64,000 bases of DNA from Chrysomallon squamiferum (taxonomy: Eukaryota > Mollusca > Gastropoda > Neomphalida > Peltospiridae): NCBI GenBank assembly GCA_012295275.1, contig CM022671.1:10084595-10148594 (forward strand), given 5' to 3'. A program made the translations under genes and the position numbers. The notes beneath the pieces were generated by a model that was not told where the DNA came from, did not search any database, and worked only from the letters and a program-made list of their open reading frames with translations. Shown here piece by piece: positions 25,190 to 38,760 of the stretch (position 1 is the stretch's first letter; every line of letters begins with the position of its first letter).

Positions 25190-28100
25190 TTAGCATGGGC
25201 ATGTTTCTAACACTGAACTGAAAGGGAAAAAATAATGATAAAACTCTATCAATACATGTCCATGTCATGAAATTCATATTGCGTAACCAAATTGTATACT
25301 TCAATCACATCCACTCTTTTTATTTTTAAGAGATGGAATTGAAATTGTGTAACTTTAATTGTAACTATAATCACATCCATTCTTTTTATTGTTTCCGCCA
25401 ATTTTTCAACTCCATGGCGTTGTTATAAAAAGGCTGGCATTTGATAATTAAGCAGCGAGAGCAAAGGAAAAAGTTACAACTAGAGTTCAGTCAGGTGGGG
25501 AAACCAATGTTTTTGAATGAATTTGTCTTTACAGATGAGTATGGCAAGCAATTGTCTATTCTTATTTTGCTAGGGTGTAATGTGCAATTAACCTGTGTCC
25601 AATAACATTTATTATATCTGAAGTTCCCCGTATGACTGTACTCATATCATTTATCAAAATTACTTTAACTCATGTTTTATGATTGTATAATGTATTATTA
25701 TCAAGACACCTGTATAACATAATTAAATAATTAAGGTGAACCTTAACTTGTGTTGTGTTTATTTCTCTAGTGGATAGATAGACTTATTGATTTATATCGA
25801 TTGCTGTCAATTTAGTGTTTATATTCCTTGTTAGGTGGCCATTAAAGCACCTTGTTACCCTAGACTGAGCCTTAATAAAACAGCCAAGATGTTTAAAGGT
25901 GTGGGTCCTGTGACAGTCCAAAAGAGAAGAAAGAAATAACAAACAAAACATTAATTGTCCCCTCAGCCACCAACATACTACTAATAAAAATGTTTCCTAC
26001 CTATAATTAATAAAGCCTCCAATACAGGTATCAAGTTTTTCAATTATCAGTTCAAACTGCTTCTACAACAAATAAAATCAATAAATAAAATCATATTGTT
26101 ATTAAAATATTATCCACATATAAATAAAAAAGAGACACTATGTTTGCAAAATGATGGTGAAATAAAAAATATATAAATGTATAAATTAAAACAAAAAAAA
26201 ATTCAAGTATAACAAGAAAAACCATGCTATGAAAAACGATTTTTAAATTTAAAAGCAAAATGATAATATATAAAAATTAAAAATAAATATACTTTATAGC
26301 TATATTGAAGACACAAGACACTTAACAAGTGATAACAATTTAATGTATCAAAACTACACCAGTTCTTCTGTATAATTACACAGAAAACAGATTACCAGCC
26401 TTTAAGCAATATTGAATGGGTTTTCTTTTTTAATGTCATATTCACATATTTCAACATTATCAGATTTTCGGTGGATGTAACATTTTCAATTTTAAACTGA
26501 ATAGAGATGAAATCTGATATCTCCATTCCAAAACATTATCTTACAAGAAATATAACATGGGGTTTATATTACATTTGCACACATGACTACATACAGATTA
26601 CATAATCAAGTCTTTAATAACTAGTATGGTACTGTGACAGGAATGGAAATACAAAATGATTCCATATCCTGAGAAGTCTCATATCAAAGTATACAGTTAC
26701 TAACAAATTTAATAAAATAAGATGATCTGAAAGAATTGTAACTTTCTTTTTGTGATCATGTATATGTAAAATGTTCGTTGCCATAATAATTCTCATTTGA
26801 GGATGTTACTTTTTTGTGATTGTGCCTCCAGTAGTAAATTAAAAGAAAAACAATTTTTAAAAAATATTGTGTCATTAACTGCTATTTTCTGCAATTTAAA
26901 TACATCTATAAAGGCTGAACGTGACATATTTAAAGTTATTCATAACTGAAAGCAGCAGTGTCAGTATCTATCTAATGGTTAAAACAACATAATTTAGTGA
27001 GGAGTATTTTGTTAGAAAATCACAAATAAATATTTCACAGAATCAAAAAATTATTTTCTTACACTTGTGAGTTTAAGACCAGTCTCTCTAAAACAGTTTT
27101 TCAGCTGTTCAAAGGGCAGCAGACCTGTGTTATCTCTATCCTGCTGATGGAATGTCGTCGCCAGCTCAGAGCTGTGGTCCCGTGTAAACGTTGTGAACAG
27201 TTTCAACAACTTGCCAGAGGTCTGCAGTAGAAAACATTTCATTATGAAAGAAAGAAAAGATACTTGTTTGTGGCTGTGCATGTATATATGGTATCTGTAT
27301 GTGAACATGCATAATTAATACTATACATACCCGTCTCCTTTCACATCCAGCCACACCTCCATAAAAAACTAAGATGTTTTTGCTGTTCTCTAAGTCATGT
27401 ATTAGCTTGAAATTCTCTTTGTTAATTGTCATATCCTTAAACCAAGAAAAAAAAAGAAGATTTAAATGGTGTTTGAATTTGAAGGAATTATATATATTAA
27501 AAGAAAAAAAACAACCAAAAGATGAAAAGTAACCTCAGTAAAATAATAGAAATATTATTTCCTGCTGTTAATTTTCGATAAAACAGAAATAACTAAAAAC
27601 CATATATGTTACAGAACATGTATGAACAATGTCAGGGAATATTTATAAATTAACAGATTATACATAATTCTTTGAATTGTTTTGATCATTCACTGAAACA
27701 ATAAAACATTTTAATGACATGTTGCATATCAGTTGTTCATTGACATTAAAAATAGCATTCTGCAAAGCTAAACTAAAGATTGAAAAACATTAATATCTCT
27801 GTTTATTAACAATACTGTGAGCTGCATCATTTAAATTAAATTTTTAAAACTTTTAACATCTTCATTAACCACTGCTAGCTATCAAATATTAAATTAGTAA
27901 AATGGTGATTAGTAAAGAAGAGTTATAATTAGATTATTAATGATTTCAAATGATGTTTAAAGTAACTAAAACTAAATACTATTGTACCATGGAAATCTGA
28001 TGCTAACGATGACAGAGGACTTTAACTATAAAACACTGTATTCAGTTATTATTTTGTGCAGTAAGAGTTCAGAGTCATTAACATTAATAACAAAATAATA

Positions 28101-30552
28101 TAAGAAAGCACTCTCTGCCTTGATTAAGTTAAAATACTACACAGCAGTATACAGTGCTTTGGAGAAACGTTTAGTGCTGAAGAGAAACAATATGTGATAC
28201 TGAATCAACACGTACCTTTGTTCATCTTAGGAAAGCATGAAATGTCAAGAAAATAAAACAAATTTCTAAAATAATTTTAAAAAGTGCTTTTATATAATTT
28301 GTTTATAAACATTTGAAGCTGATTACTAGAATACCACGTGATCACTTAATACTCAGATGATTATTTAAATGTAGGTAAATATTACACAGCAAAGTTTTTA
28401 AATACAACATTTACTTCATTAATTTACAAGTACTATGTGAATGCTGCAGAACAGAATATTTATCTACTTTGAAAATAAAGCAACTGATAATTATATTATG
28501 TAAAATTAATGTATAATTCAAACAGGATCAGAAATCATGCAATTTTAATGTTCATATGCTTCATATCACTTACTGCATGTTGAATCTGTGTATAGTTTAA
28601 AACTTATATAATAAAACTGAAATATCTGTTGTTTCCAAGGAGCAAATGGAAAATAACTAACTGGTAGAAATGGCCAACAGACTAACCTCTATTGATAAAA
28701 TATTCAACTTCTCATTCACAGCAGCTGCTTTTAATAACACTTCCAAACCATCATTACCAAACATATTCAGGTTTAGCTGCCAAAATGACAACAATTAATT
28801 AGTTATTATTATTGAGAGAATTTAATCTGATTTTAACATGCAAAACAGTGTCTGTACAGACATCCAGTTTTATCAAAATAATAGAGTAAAAGAATATAAC
28901 AATTCAGAAAATAACAAATAAATAAAAAATTGTATAACGTTAAATTCTTTGTCTTATACACTATTACCACAATAAGTTAAAAACTAGTAAAATTTGTCTA
29001 TATTGTTTTAAATTATATATATATATTTTTTAAATCTTCTATATACTATTACAACAAGCGAAAACTGTATTATAATAAAAGAACCATACAACAACTCACT
29101 ATGAGGTTTTCCAAGGTAGTATTTTTTTTCAGGCCCAATGCTAATCTCATGGCTGACTTTTTAGTTAGACGATTATTTCTGTAAATAAAAACATTTATTA
29201 ACAAATAAACTTCTAAAATAGTCAGTTGGATGTAAAGAGTTTCAAACTGTTCTGACATTTTTGTTTAAATTACAAAATCCACAAAACTTCAGGAACAGCT
29301 TTATGGTGTGACCTATGAGATTTTAAATCTGAAGAAATTACTTTTCCTGTTAATTACCCACTTCAGTTTCAAGCAGACCTGGGGCTATGTTCCTAAAACT
29401 ATCATTATACAATATAAATTAACACGTTGCTGACAGAATGTTCACGATCTCAAAGTTGTCTTTGTGAATGTCCTTAGCCAATAATTATCACTACATAACA
29501 ACCATGTTGTTAAAAGTATTGGTTATTAATGGTATGATGTGACCAAGAAAGGCATACTCAGCATATACTGTACACCAAATAAATGATGATCACTAATATC
29601 ATCTGATAATACTTGTAGTTTCTGGTAATATTTTTTTTTTTTTTTTTTTTTAAATTCAAAGATTACTCTATTGCAGCCAAAATTTTAAAATTTCTATCTA
29701 ATCTAATTTTTTTTATTATTATTTTTATTTTATATTTATTAGTTAGGTAGAACTTAAAAACAAATACAGAACAGAAACAAAAAAGTATTTTGATATCATG
29801 CTTACCGTTTGAAATATGATGTTTTGAATACTAACAAAATGTGACAGCATCAGCAAATTTGATTTGAACCATTTTCAGCCAATCATGAACATTAACTTGA
29901 TTAATTAACAAATGACAGTGATATATATTGAGATCTTTTACGACTAACAGGTAAAGAGTACTAGACTAGCAGCCTGCATATGTTTTACTAATATAACAAT
30001 TTTACATCCAAAAACATGTAATTTGTTGGCTGTGTTTTGACTGTGTACTTTTCAGGTATACATTCTACAAGGTGGTGTGAAGAATTAGTCTCAGTGTTTA
30101 GTGCTAGCTTATAATAAGTAAATAAGTATGTGGAAACAATTAATACCAGTTAATTCAGTTCTTCCGCCTTAACTTAGTAGCTGTCTTCAACTTCTTGACA
30201 TTAATTTTCTATGTGATAATACATCAAAGTATATTTCATGAAGTTTTTTAGTAACTAGAATCGTATCCGTTAAAACAAAATAATGTGTTTCAGTAATCAA
30301 CACTGAAAGCAAAGCAAGAAGAAGAAGCTGTTGGCTAATTCTGAAGAACGGATCATAACTAACTTCTGCGACTTAAAGTTAAATTGTAGCTAGGCTGACA
30401 GGGCGAGATTGCCAGCAACACCACTGAAGTTCAAAAACTACGCTTCAAAATATAAAGCATTTTTTTAAATTTCTAAACAAAATAACAGACATGTGTATAA
30501 AACTGTGACAGTTGGTATCACAATCCATTTCAAAAGATTTACTAAGTTCTGT

Positions 30553-30593
<41 letters not shown>

Positions 30594-32659
30594 CACACAC
30601 ATATTGTAATTTATGTTTCAAGCCATGTTTTCTTTTATTCCTGTCTTTCTGTGTATCATTAGAAAACCTACTTTATTAATTTTCTAACAGCCACGTAAGT
30701 TTTCCACACCTGTAATGCCATTTATTTCAGTCCAGCACAAAACACACCGTACTGCCACGAGCATTTAAAATGTCACATTAACATACAATTCTTGAGCAAA
30801 TTTTCTTATTTCCATGCAGTTCATGTTACAGGCTGCTTGTAAGCAAAGTTAAAAGAGATTAAAATACCCTCATAGACTGACTCAGTTGCAACTCTCTCCC
30901 ACTGCCTAATAATAGTTTTCAAATTAAATAAAAATCAATATTGCAAGATAATTACTGTAATTCTAGTTACTGTAATATAAATAATGATTTGTGTATTTTG
31001 TTATACAGGTAGGTATAAACAATTTGGATGACTAAAGCTCAAAATTCTGAACAGTATACACTTTAAATTTTCAAGATATCATCATCAGTAATTACTGAAA
31101 AATCCTTATTTTAAGAAATTGCATAATCACCCCTTTCATCTTAACGGTGTTAAGAAAAATTAGCATAAAGGGTACCATTTCATCCATATGCTATTTATGT
31201 AGCTACAGCTTCACATGGATAAAAAATGGACTACATGCTTTCTGGTGTGTGCTCTTTCAGATGTAAGCATCAGATCTATTCTTAGATATCAAACTTTAAT
31301 TAGTGTTACCATGGAAAATATGAATATTTTTAATGGGAACACCCTTTATTTCACTTAGCTTCTATTAGATATTGATCAAATCTGGGCTGTTCTTTTTAGC
31401 TGCTTATAAAAGCTAAAAATCAAGGTAAGTTTTTCATTTCCATGTATTTTCCACCAACAAAGCAAAAATAGTTTAAAAAAGCCTAGAGAGTTACTAAATA
31501 TTAAACAGTCAAGATAATTTCATCATTTCGAAATATTTTTATTCAAAAAAGAAGGAAATGATAATTAAAATATTTAAAATTCTTAAAACCAAGAAAAATT
31601 CTTCAAACATGTTTAAATCTCTTGATTTAGGCAGATGTGCCAATAGCACCATCTATTCTTATTTTCCTGACTTCATCTGGGTGACTTCCATTCTCTTAGT
31701 TATTTTGTTGCCCTTGAAAAAGATCTTAGCTTCAACCTTTTCAAGTGATGCAATTGGTGCCTTATAGGCTTGATCACACAATTCTGGAAATGGATCTGAC
31801 ATTTGTTTTAATATGACTTCCACCACAATATCAGAACTTTAACAGCTGCAAAACATTTTTGATCTTATCTTCTCTGTGAGACAACATCATCTAAATACAC
31901 AGCATGATCAAATTTTAAATTGGTGTTATCCTGCCCAGCTAATTCTTCACCTACTTTCTATTCACTATACTTTTCAGTTCCAAACCAATCCAGTTTTGTG
32001 TCAGTGTTTGTCACATCACCTATCAGCTCCTAACTGTTGTTATGTGATGGTGTCACTGGTCCTGTTTTTGACAAGTCCAGTATCCTGCAAATAATAATTG
32101 GCCTCTCTTATCCACATTGAATGTTTTGCTACTGTTTTCTTCAGGAACAAATCTTGGTGCCAGTCTGATTCAAAATCTCAGAAGCATACATAGTATGCAG
32201 TGTGCATGTGCAAAGCATTTTATCTGGGGTCCTACTCAGATGCCTTTCAAGAACAGGTTGCAGAAAATGACAGAGGAAATTTGCAGCTACTAGCAGATAA
32301 TAATCTTCCTATCTAATGACCAACATTTTTAGGGAATATGGCATCTGATTTAGTACACAATCATTTTTTTTTTTAATGGAATAAATTAACATTACAATAA
32401 AGGTAAAGCAGGTAGTATTGCAGATATTACATGTATTTTGTATTTTGTTGGTGTGTGTTTGTGATGAAAAAAAATCTTATCTACATACGTAAGATCAATG
32501 GCTCGTAAAGTTGTGTTTTTCTGTAAGGCAAACTGCATTGCAACACATGCACTGATTTCAAAGCCATTCCAGGACAAATCAATTATTTCCAAAGAAGAGT
32601 TTACCTGGACAATTTATGAAATAAAAATAAAATAAAAATAAAATAAAAAATACAAATAT

Positions 32660-32695
<36 letters not shown>

Positions 32696-35600
32696 TCAAA
32701 ACTGGACAAAAAGTCACTTGTTCAGAACAGTCACAACAAATCCCTCCAAAGCATTTATTTTTTTAAATGACCTGTACAGAATGGACACCTGTCTATAACG
32801 GTCAGCAATATACTTAAAAACAGACAAACACTTGATAACAGATACAAAAACTAAAGTCATTTTGAAAAGATGAAAGTTTAAATTTCTAAAATTTTTGAGA
32901 TTTATAAACAATTTTTTTTTTAATGTAAAATTAAATAGTATCATTAATATAATAAATTAAATAACAATAATAAATTCACAAAAAGTTGCATTTTAAGTAA
33001 TATTTGTAATACTATTTTATACTTTAGTAATAACTTCTATTAGATTTACCTTTAAAGCATTAGCAATAGCAACAGCCCCTTTTCCTCTCAGACTGTTCCA
33101 GCTGAGATCAATGCTGATTAGAGATTCATTTAGTACCTGTGAAAGATTAAATCAGCACAGACATCCTTATTTTCCTTTAATATTATTATAACTTATTTAT
33201 TTTTTCCTGTCTTTTTTTTTCAATAACACATATATTTTATTTTAATCCAGTTTTATTGTCACCAAACTAATATATAAAAAAATATAAAAAAAACAATTAA
33301 AAAAATTATACATTAAATTATATTATTTTACATTTAAACATTTTCCTTTGTTATTTATAGGGAAAAAAAATATTATTTGTAAAAATTAACTGCATTTGGA
33401 AAATATTTAATTAAATGTAATAATGAAAATAATAATATGATTTACTCAAACCTCCTTGGCTTTCCCACTGGACTAGTTTCTGTTGCAGTCAGCCTGCACA
33501 GCTGATTTAAAGGTATAATTTGTGTGTGTTTTCTTGTCTATATGAGATATTAAAAAGATTCCTAGCTAATAAAAGCAAATAGTGGATTGTTGGCTGCAGA
33601 CAGACTTCTCATTTACTGTATGAGGCCATACAACTGACAGGTTAAAAATACTAGGTGAATTGTTACATAAAAACATTTCTTTCTAAATATAATGAATACA
33701 CTGAAAGACAAATTAAATTACAAAGCTGTCAGTATGTACATGGTGCCATACATATCAAAACTGTTGGGTGAACTGATAAATAAAACATTTCTTTGTACAT
33801 ATATTAATATACTGAATTAAATTACCAAGCCTTGGGCCAACATCTCACCACCCTTCTCAGAAAATCTGTTATGACTCAAATCTAATGAAGTTAGTGATGT
33901 ATTGTTCTTCAGTGCATCAACAAAGATAGCTGCATCTCGATCTTTGAGGTTATTGCCTGAAACAATGTACAAGTGTTAATTTATTGAACTAATCATTTCT
34001 TATTTGTTCATGCTGTTATAATAATTGTTTGTTTTCACTGACATCACCAGTTTGTGTCACATATATTGATTTGTACTGCACCACAAGCATCTTGCTTCGT
34101 TAATTCTGACTTAGCAATCACTACATTTTCAGTCATTCAAACATGACTCGTGTATTTAGAAAAATGTACCTGCTAATGAAAGTATTTTTAAAGTGGTGTT
34201 CACTTCTAGCATCTCTGCAATTATAGCAATGCCTTCTGACTGGATGAAATTATTGGATAAATTCTGAAAACACAAAAGAAAGCCTTAATTATCTATATAT
34301 AATGAGTAAACAGTGGATGAAGAAGAATGAAGATGAATACAAATGTATTTAGCATTCAAAATATTTTAAAATCTGAAAACGATGATAAAAAAAAATACAT
34401 ATAAATGTCACTACCACTTTTACTTATGAGCAGACTATTTTCATATTCAGCATTTTGTTATTTCCACAAAGTGTTTGGTTTCATTATCTGAGTTGCATCA
34501 CTATCTTAAATGACGATAATATTTGCCATTTATTTCCATTTTTGTATTATAATTGCTTCTGACATATTTTATTTTTACAACTGACAAGTTGAATACTGGT
34601 TTACATTCCACTTCCATTAAGTCTGTAAAACATACCAGATCAGTAATAAATAAATTTTCCTTCATCATTTTGGCAATGTAAATGGCACCTTCGACTTCAA
34701 GGTAATTATCTGACAAGTTGAGACATTCAGTAACCGTGTTGGACTGCAATAACAAAATACCAGAATCTTTAAGAGCTGTGGTAAACTCTACAATGATAAA
34801 ATACAGAAATATGTATCACAGGTCACAATGTGATTATCACACCTACAGCAATAAACTGCTGGAACATATTAACTATCAGCAAATCAATTACTATGTTATA
34901 AAAATAATTATTACACAAAATGATCAATATTTAGGTATGATACACATCAGCAAAACAATACTTACATTATACTTTAATTGGATGACATATGTTGGATTAT
35001 TTTACTCATTAGAAAATTGATAGAGCTGTTAAAACAATGAACAAGGATAAGTTATTGGAACACATTCTAGTGAAAGTTTGCAAAACTTCTCAGGTAGATG
35101 AAACGATCTTACTACACTATTACCACTAAAGCCAGTGCTAATGATTTTGCTCCTGTTGTTCCAAGGTAGCGGTGACTTAGCTGAATATTCCTATCTCCTA
35201 GATTATGCAATAAGCGGGAAATTGGAGTTATTCCTATAAACAAATAAAAACAAAAACAAAAATAAAAATAAATATTAACAAATGTGATTAAATACATATA
35301 ATAAACAAAATATTAATAATAATAAAGTAGTAATTTATTGTAAGAAATACATTAATAATAATAGTAAAAACAAATAATTCTAATAATACTAACAATAGAA
35401 ACAAATTTCTTTCTCGTTTATATACAGTGTGACAACTGTTTAGATTTAGAATTTTGCAAAATGATACTGTCTAAAATACAAATTGAAAATAAATTATTAA
35501 TAAAAATTTACAGAATTGCAGAAATATTTCTCATAAATCTTCTTCTTTTTCTTACCTAGTTTACTGCAACTTTTTCGATATATCGTTTTGCCACATGGAT

Positions 35601-37634
35601 CCACTGCATTGGCTTCTGTGTCTTCTGGATAAAAAATAATAATAATACATTACTGCTATTTAATATTTCATGTGAACCACTGTAAGATTGTTACAATTTC
35701 TTTCACTGTTTTAATAATTAAATATATTAATACACTTGTAATTTTCAAACAGTAATATGTATAATAATCACAAAATGTCTCCTTCAGTTTTCCTTTAATT
35801 CACTACTAATGAAACTGGTTCCCAACCATTTTGAGGCCATGCCCACCATCTTAATCATCAAAGATGCATGTGCCCCTGTGACAGAAAAGTCAATCTGGTT
35901 CTGAAAATTTGTAAATACATCCTGCACTTATATTTGTATCATATTCATTAACATATTTCATAAAACAAATTCTGATTTAAAAATTGATTTGTTTTTGCAC
36001 AGGAGGATATCTTAGCCATCAATATTAATGGCTTGAGAAAAATGTATTCTTAATTTATCATTTTCAGACTTCCACCATGTGGGTTGTACACTGTCTGCTG
36101 GGAAACACTGACCTAAACGTTACTTATTATTTATTTCACAGACAATTGAGTCCAAAAATATTACCAGTGGTTTAACTGATTTATTAACCATAATTAAAAT
36201 GTCAAGACTAGCTGTTGCTGAATAATATAATATACTTTTTAATAGAAAATTACAATCAGAACAAACTACTACATACTAGGTCCACTCCTACTACAAACAA
36301 TTATTACAGCTAATGCTACTTCTTATAAAAATTTGAGTAAATAGAAAATGCAGCACAACAAAAACATCATTTGTAGATTTTAAGAAAGAGAAATAAAAGA
36401 AATAATTGTCTTACTTTTTTCTTCACTTAGGTCAACCTCAAATTCTTCTGATGAATGAGGAGAACCTTCAAGCCACATTTCAAACGAACTATAATGAGTT
36501 TCATCAAATGATATCCGCTTTTGAGTTTTTTTCTCTAGAAGACATAATATCTGTTCTTCTGAAATAAAAAAATTAAAAACAAAATAAAAAATACTAATTA
36601 ACAGTGGCTTATTTTCTTGAACAAAAATCTAACAGACTTGGTTCATTCATGGATAATTTACGTTCCAAACTTTACCAAGACTCTTTCCAGCAGTAGAAGA
36701 AATGTAATATACTGTTTTACTGCCCTTCCAAAGCAACAACAACAAAAATTGCTTTTTCATTTTCACATCAGTTATTATTCTTGTTCAAATTATTTCCTGA
36801 TTAATTAAATATTATAAGATAAAATACTATACAGGATACATGTAAGGACAACAAAGTCTTACAATTTTTTTTTTCAAAGTGGCAACATTTGGTATTCGAC
36901 AAACTTGTGACAATATTGTCATTTATTCCAAAGTATTTACATTCTTTCAACTTTGTTTTCAATGACATGTATGTGTCTGTGTGTGTTTGTGTGTGGATAC
37001 CACTGGCTACTGAATTACTAATAAAGGTAAATATACAAATGAAATAGTGGGTAATACTAACATAATAAACTTTTCTTTTGTGTCATAATAAAAAGAAGAA
37101 AAATGTATTATTTCAAAGCAACAAAATATTTAAACAGGTTTCTCAAAAAGAAAAAAATTAAATTAAAATATCTTTATTTCCCTTATTTGGACTGGGTCTA
37201 AAATACATTTTCAATTTAAGTTTGAAATACCTGAAAAAAGTGAAGTTCTATTTGTATCTTGGTTTCTAAATTCTTTCTCAGTTTTCAGAATTGATCTTGG
37301 CTCTTTCTCTGACCTTCTGAGGATCATTTTGGTGAGTTTCTGAGGTAAGTTTGAACGGGAAAATGCTGTCCTTGGTCTCACTATAACATTTTCAACTAAC
37401 TGATCTTTTACAAAACGTATAGAAGAACCCAGATGCACTGGAGTGGAATGAGGTCGAAAAACTTTGGACAGTTTAAGTGTTACAATTCTGCCTGATTTCT
37501 TAATCTGCATCTGAAATCAGTGAAATAGAATATACTAGATACAGCAAAAATATAGTGAACAAAACTAAAAAATCTGAAATGTAATTTGAATATGAGTACA
37601 ATTATACTATTTGTTAAAGAAAAGGAAAATGTTG

Positions 37635-37676
<42 letters not shown>

Positions 37677-37993
37677 GTTAATCACAGTGAAATTATCCTT
37701 TAATAGCATTTTAAAGAGGGTGCTTTTTGGATGATTTTTTTCATTTTTTTTTAATGGAAATCAAAGCTTGTAACTGTAATAAAAGCAGAGAGAAATGAAA
37801 CATTGTGACGTTGATTTTTGAAATGTAAGAATAATCAAGTTAGCAAATACGTTATTATTTACCAAAAATAAGCTTCATAATCTAAATTCATCTTTGATGC
37901 CGAATAATACGTATCTGTCCTACATACAATATTTTATGATAAGTGATAATAAAGGCGTTTCCAAATATTGTCAAAATATCAAATTTTCAAACA

Positions 37994-38024
<31 letters not shown>

Positions 38025-38760
38025 GAATTCAAATACGTAATTCAGTAAATAAATATATAGAACTGACAGTTAATTTATATGTATGGATAATGAGTACAAA
38101 AATTTTAAGCTGAAAGATGATTATTATTAGATTTAATTTGATTTAAAAAGACTTAAAAATAATGATCAAAACAGTTAAGCACCAAACTTTGTGACACTAT
38201 TCTTTAGTGTCAAGATTATTATGATTTAAATTACAAACAGTAACATAAATAACAGTGGTATGAAAAGGAAAAGTTGGTTTATCTGAAAAATAATAACGAC
38301 TGGTGTTTTACAATTATTCCTGGCCTGTCTTTAAGTTAAACCCTTGCCGAGAAATTAGATTATAATGATTCAATGACAGATTGCCAAAACATCAGTTACA
38401 ACACAAATGCTGAACGGTTATTAAAGTAATGTAATGCAGCAATGCTTTATAGCAGAAGGGGTCATGAAAATATAAGAAGGATTGAGGTATAATCTTAAAA
38501 AGGTAAGAAACACTAGTTTAGCGCTTACTGCTTTGTTAGTGTCGTCAGGACGTAAATGAAACTTGAAACAGAGACATTCACATTGCCTACTCATTTTTGA
38601 TATTCGTCACATTCGTGACATTGTTATAATACTTATATTCTTCCTTTTTAATGAAATTTAATCTTTTTAAAACATAAATCAATTTTAAAATTTCATAAAT
38701 CAAAGATTTACCTTGTTTAGGTTTTTAAAAGGTACTTACGTTTATCGCATTCTCATTCAT
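25190..38760 (-). CDS. LRRC74-like leucine-rich-repeat protein with EF-hand-like C-terminus
   Basis: Exons (minus, 5' to 3'): 38760-38740, 37510-37231, 36558-36415, 35624-35556, 35233-35124, 34743-34636, 34263-34170, 33956-33826, 33136-33050, 32604-32489, 29178-29100, 28776-28687, 27435-27331, 27221-27063, 26062-26001, and a likely last exon 25217-25190 after a strong TTTTTTCCCTTTCAG acceptor. Phases agree throughout; about 560 aa. The basic, Ser-rich N-terminal 150 residues look disordered. Residues about 210-445 are seven or eight 28-29-residue ribonuclease-inhibitor-type LRRs (LNLSDNYL, LDLSHNRF, IDLSWNSL, IDLTNNRL), nearly one per exon. A GCERRR-containing linker follows, then an EF-hand loop DRDNTGLLPFEQ at about 506-517. 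A degraded second loop comes after it. Such repeats mediate protein binding; the cellular role is unknown. The last exon is uncertain (an alternative acceptor is at 23828-23827). Confidence 0.85.
25281..25412. repeat. 66-bp tandem duplication
   Basis: Two diverged 66-bp copies lie head to tail: aatcacatccactcttttta at 25303 recurs as aatcacatccattcttttta at 25369, with matching flanking gtaac motifs. It lies immediately upstream of a TATA box on the plus strand, inside the last intron of the LRR gene. Confidence 0.65.
25424..25434 (+). promoter_or_regulatory. Candidate TATA box on the plus strand
   Basis: The motif gttataaaaaggctgg contains a near-consensus TATAAAA followed by a G/C-rich step. 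It stands just downstream of the 66-bp duplication and antisense to the LRR gene. It could be a cryptic or LTR promoter (see findings). No transcript evidence can be seen. Confidence 0.3.
29629..29651. repeat. Poly-T tract
   Basis: About 23 T residues in the 3.3-kb LRR-gene intron. It may be the tail of a minus-strand retroposon, but no body is recognised. Confidence 0.6.
30558..30590. repeat. (AT)n microsatellite
   Basis: A perfect AT dinucleotide run of about 32 bp in the large LRR-gene intron. Confidence 0.9.
32662..32694. repeat. (GT)n microsatellite
   Basis: A GT run of about 32 bp, 58 bp upstream (on the gene strand) of the exon 32604-32489. Confidence 0.9.
35814..36110. mobile_element. 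Probable old hAT-like MITE in an LRR-gene intron
   Basis: The left end actggttcccaacc and right end ctgggaaacactg are inverted and resemble hAT termini of the CAGTGGTTCCCAACC type. The interior gaggccatgcccacc fits hAT MITEs that carry a GCCCC-rich subterminal block. The inverted repeats are imperfect and I could not find a matching 8-bp target duplication, so the insertion is old or the edges are misplaced. Confidence 0.5.
37638..37676. repeat. (ATT)n microsatellite
   Basis: About 39 bp of ATT in the 1.2-kb first intron of the LRR gene. A shorter run of the same type lies at 38000-38023. Confidence 0.9.

Larger units (their letters stand above)
29179..32488. other. Largest LRR-gene intron (3.3 kb), no exon seen
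   Basis: The flanking exons join in phase without any additional exon (LTNNRLTKK across the junction). The stretch 31550-32300 is less AT-biased than its surroundings and has open frames of about 70 codons on the plus strand. On the minus strand there is a run of coding-like sequence with stops. I recognise no family; it may be an old mobile-element relic. Confidence 0.45.
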
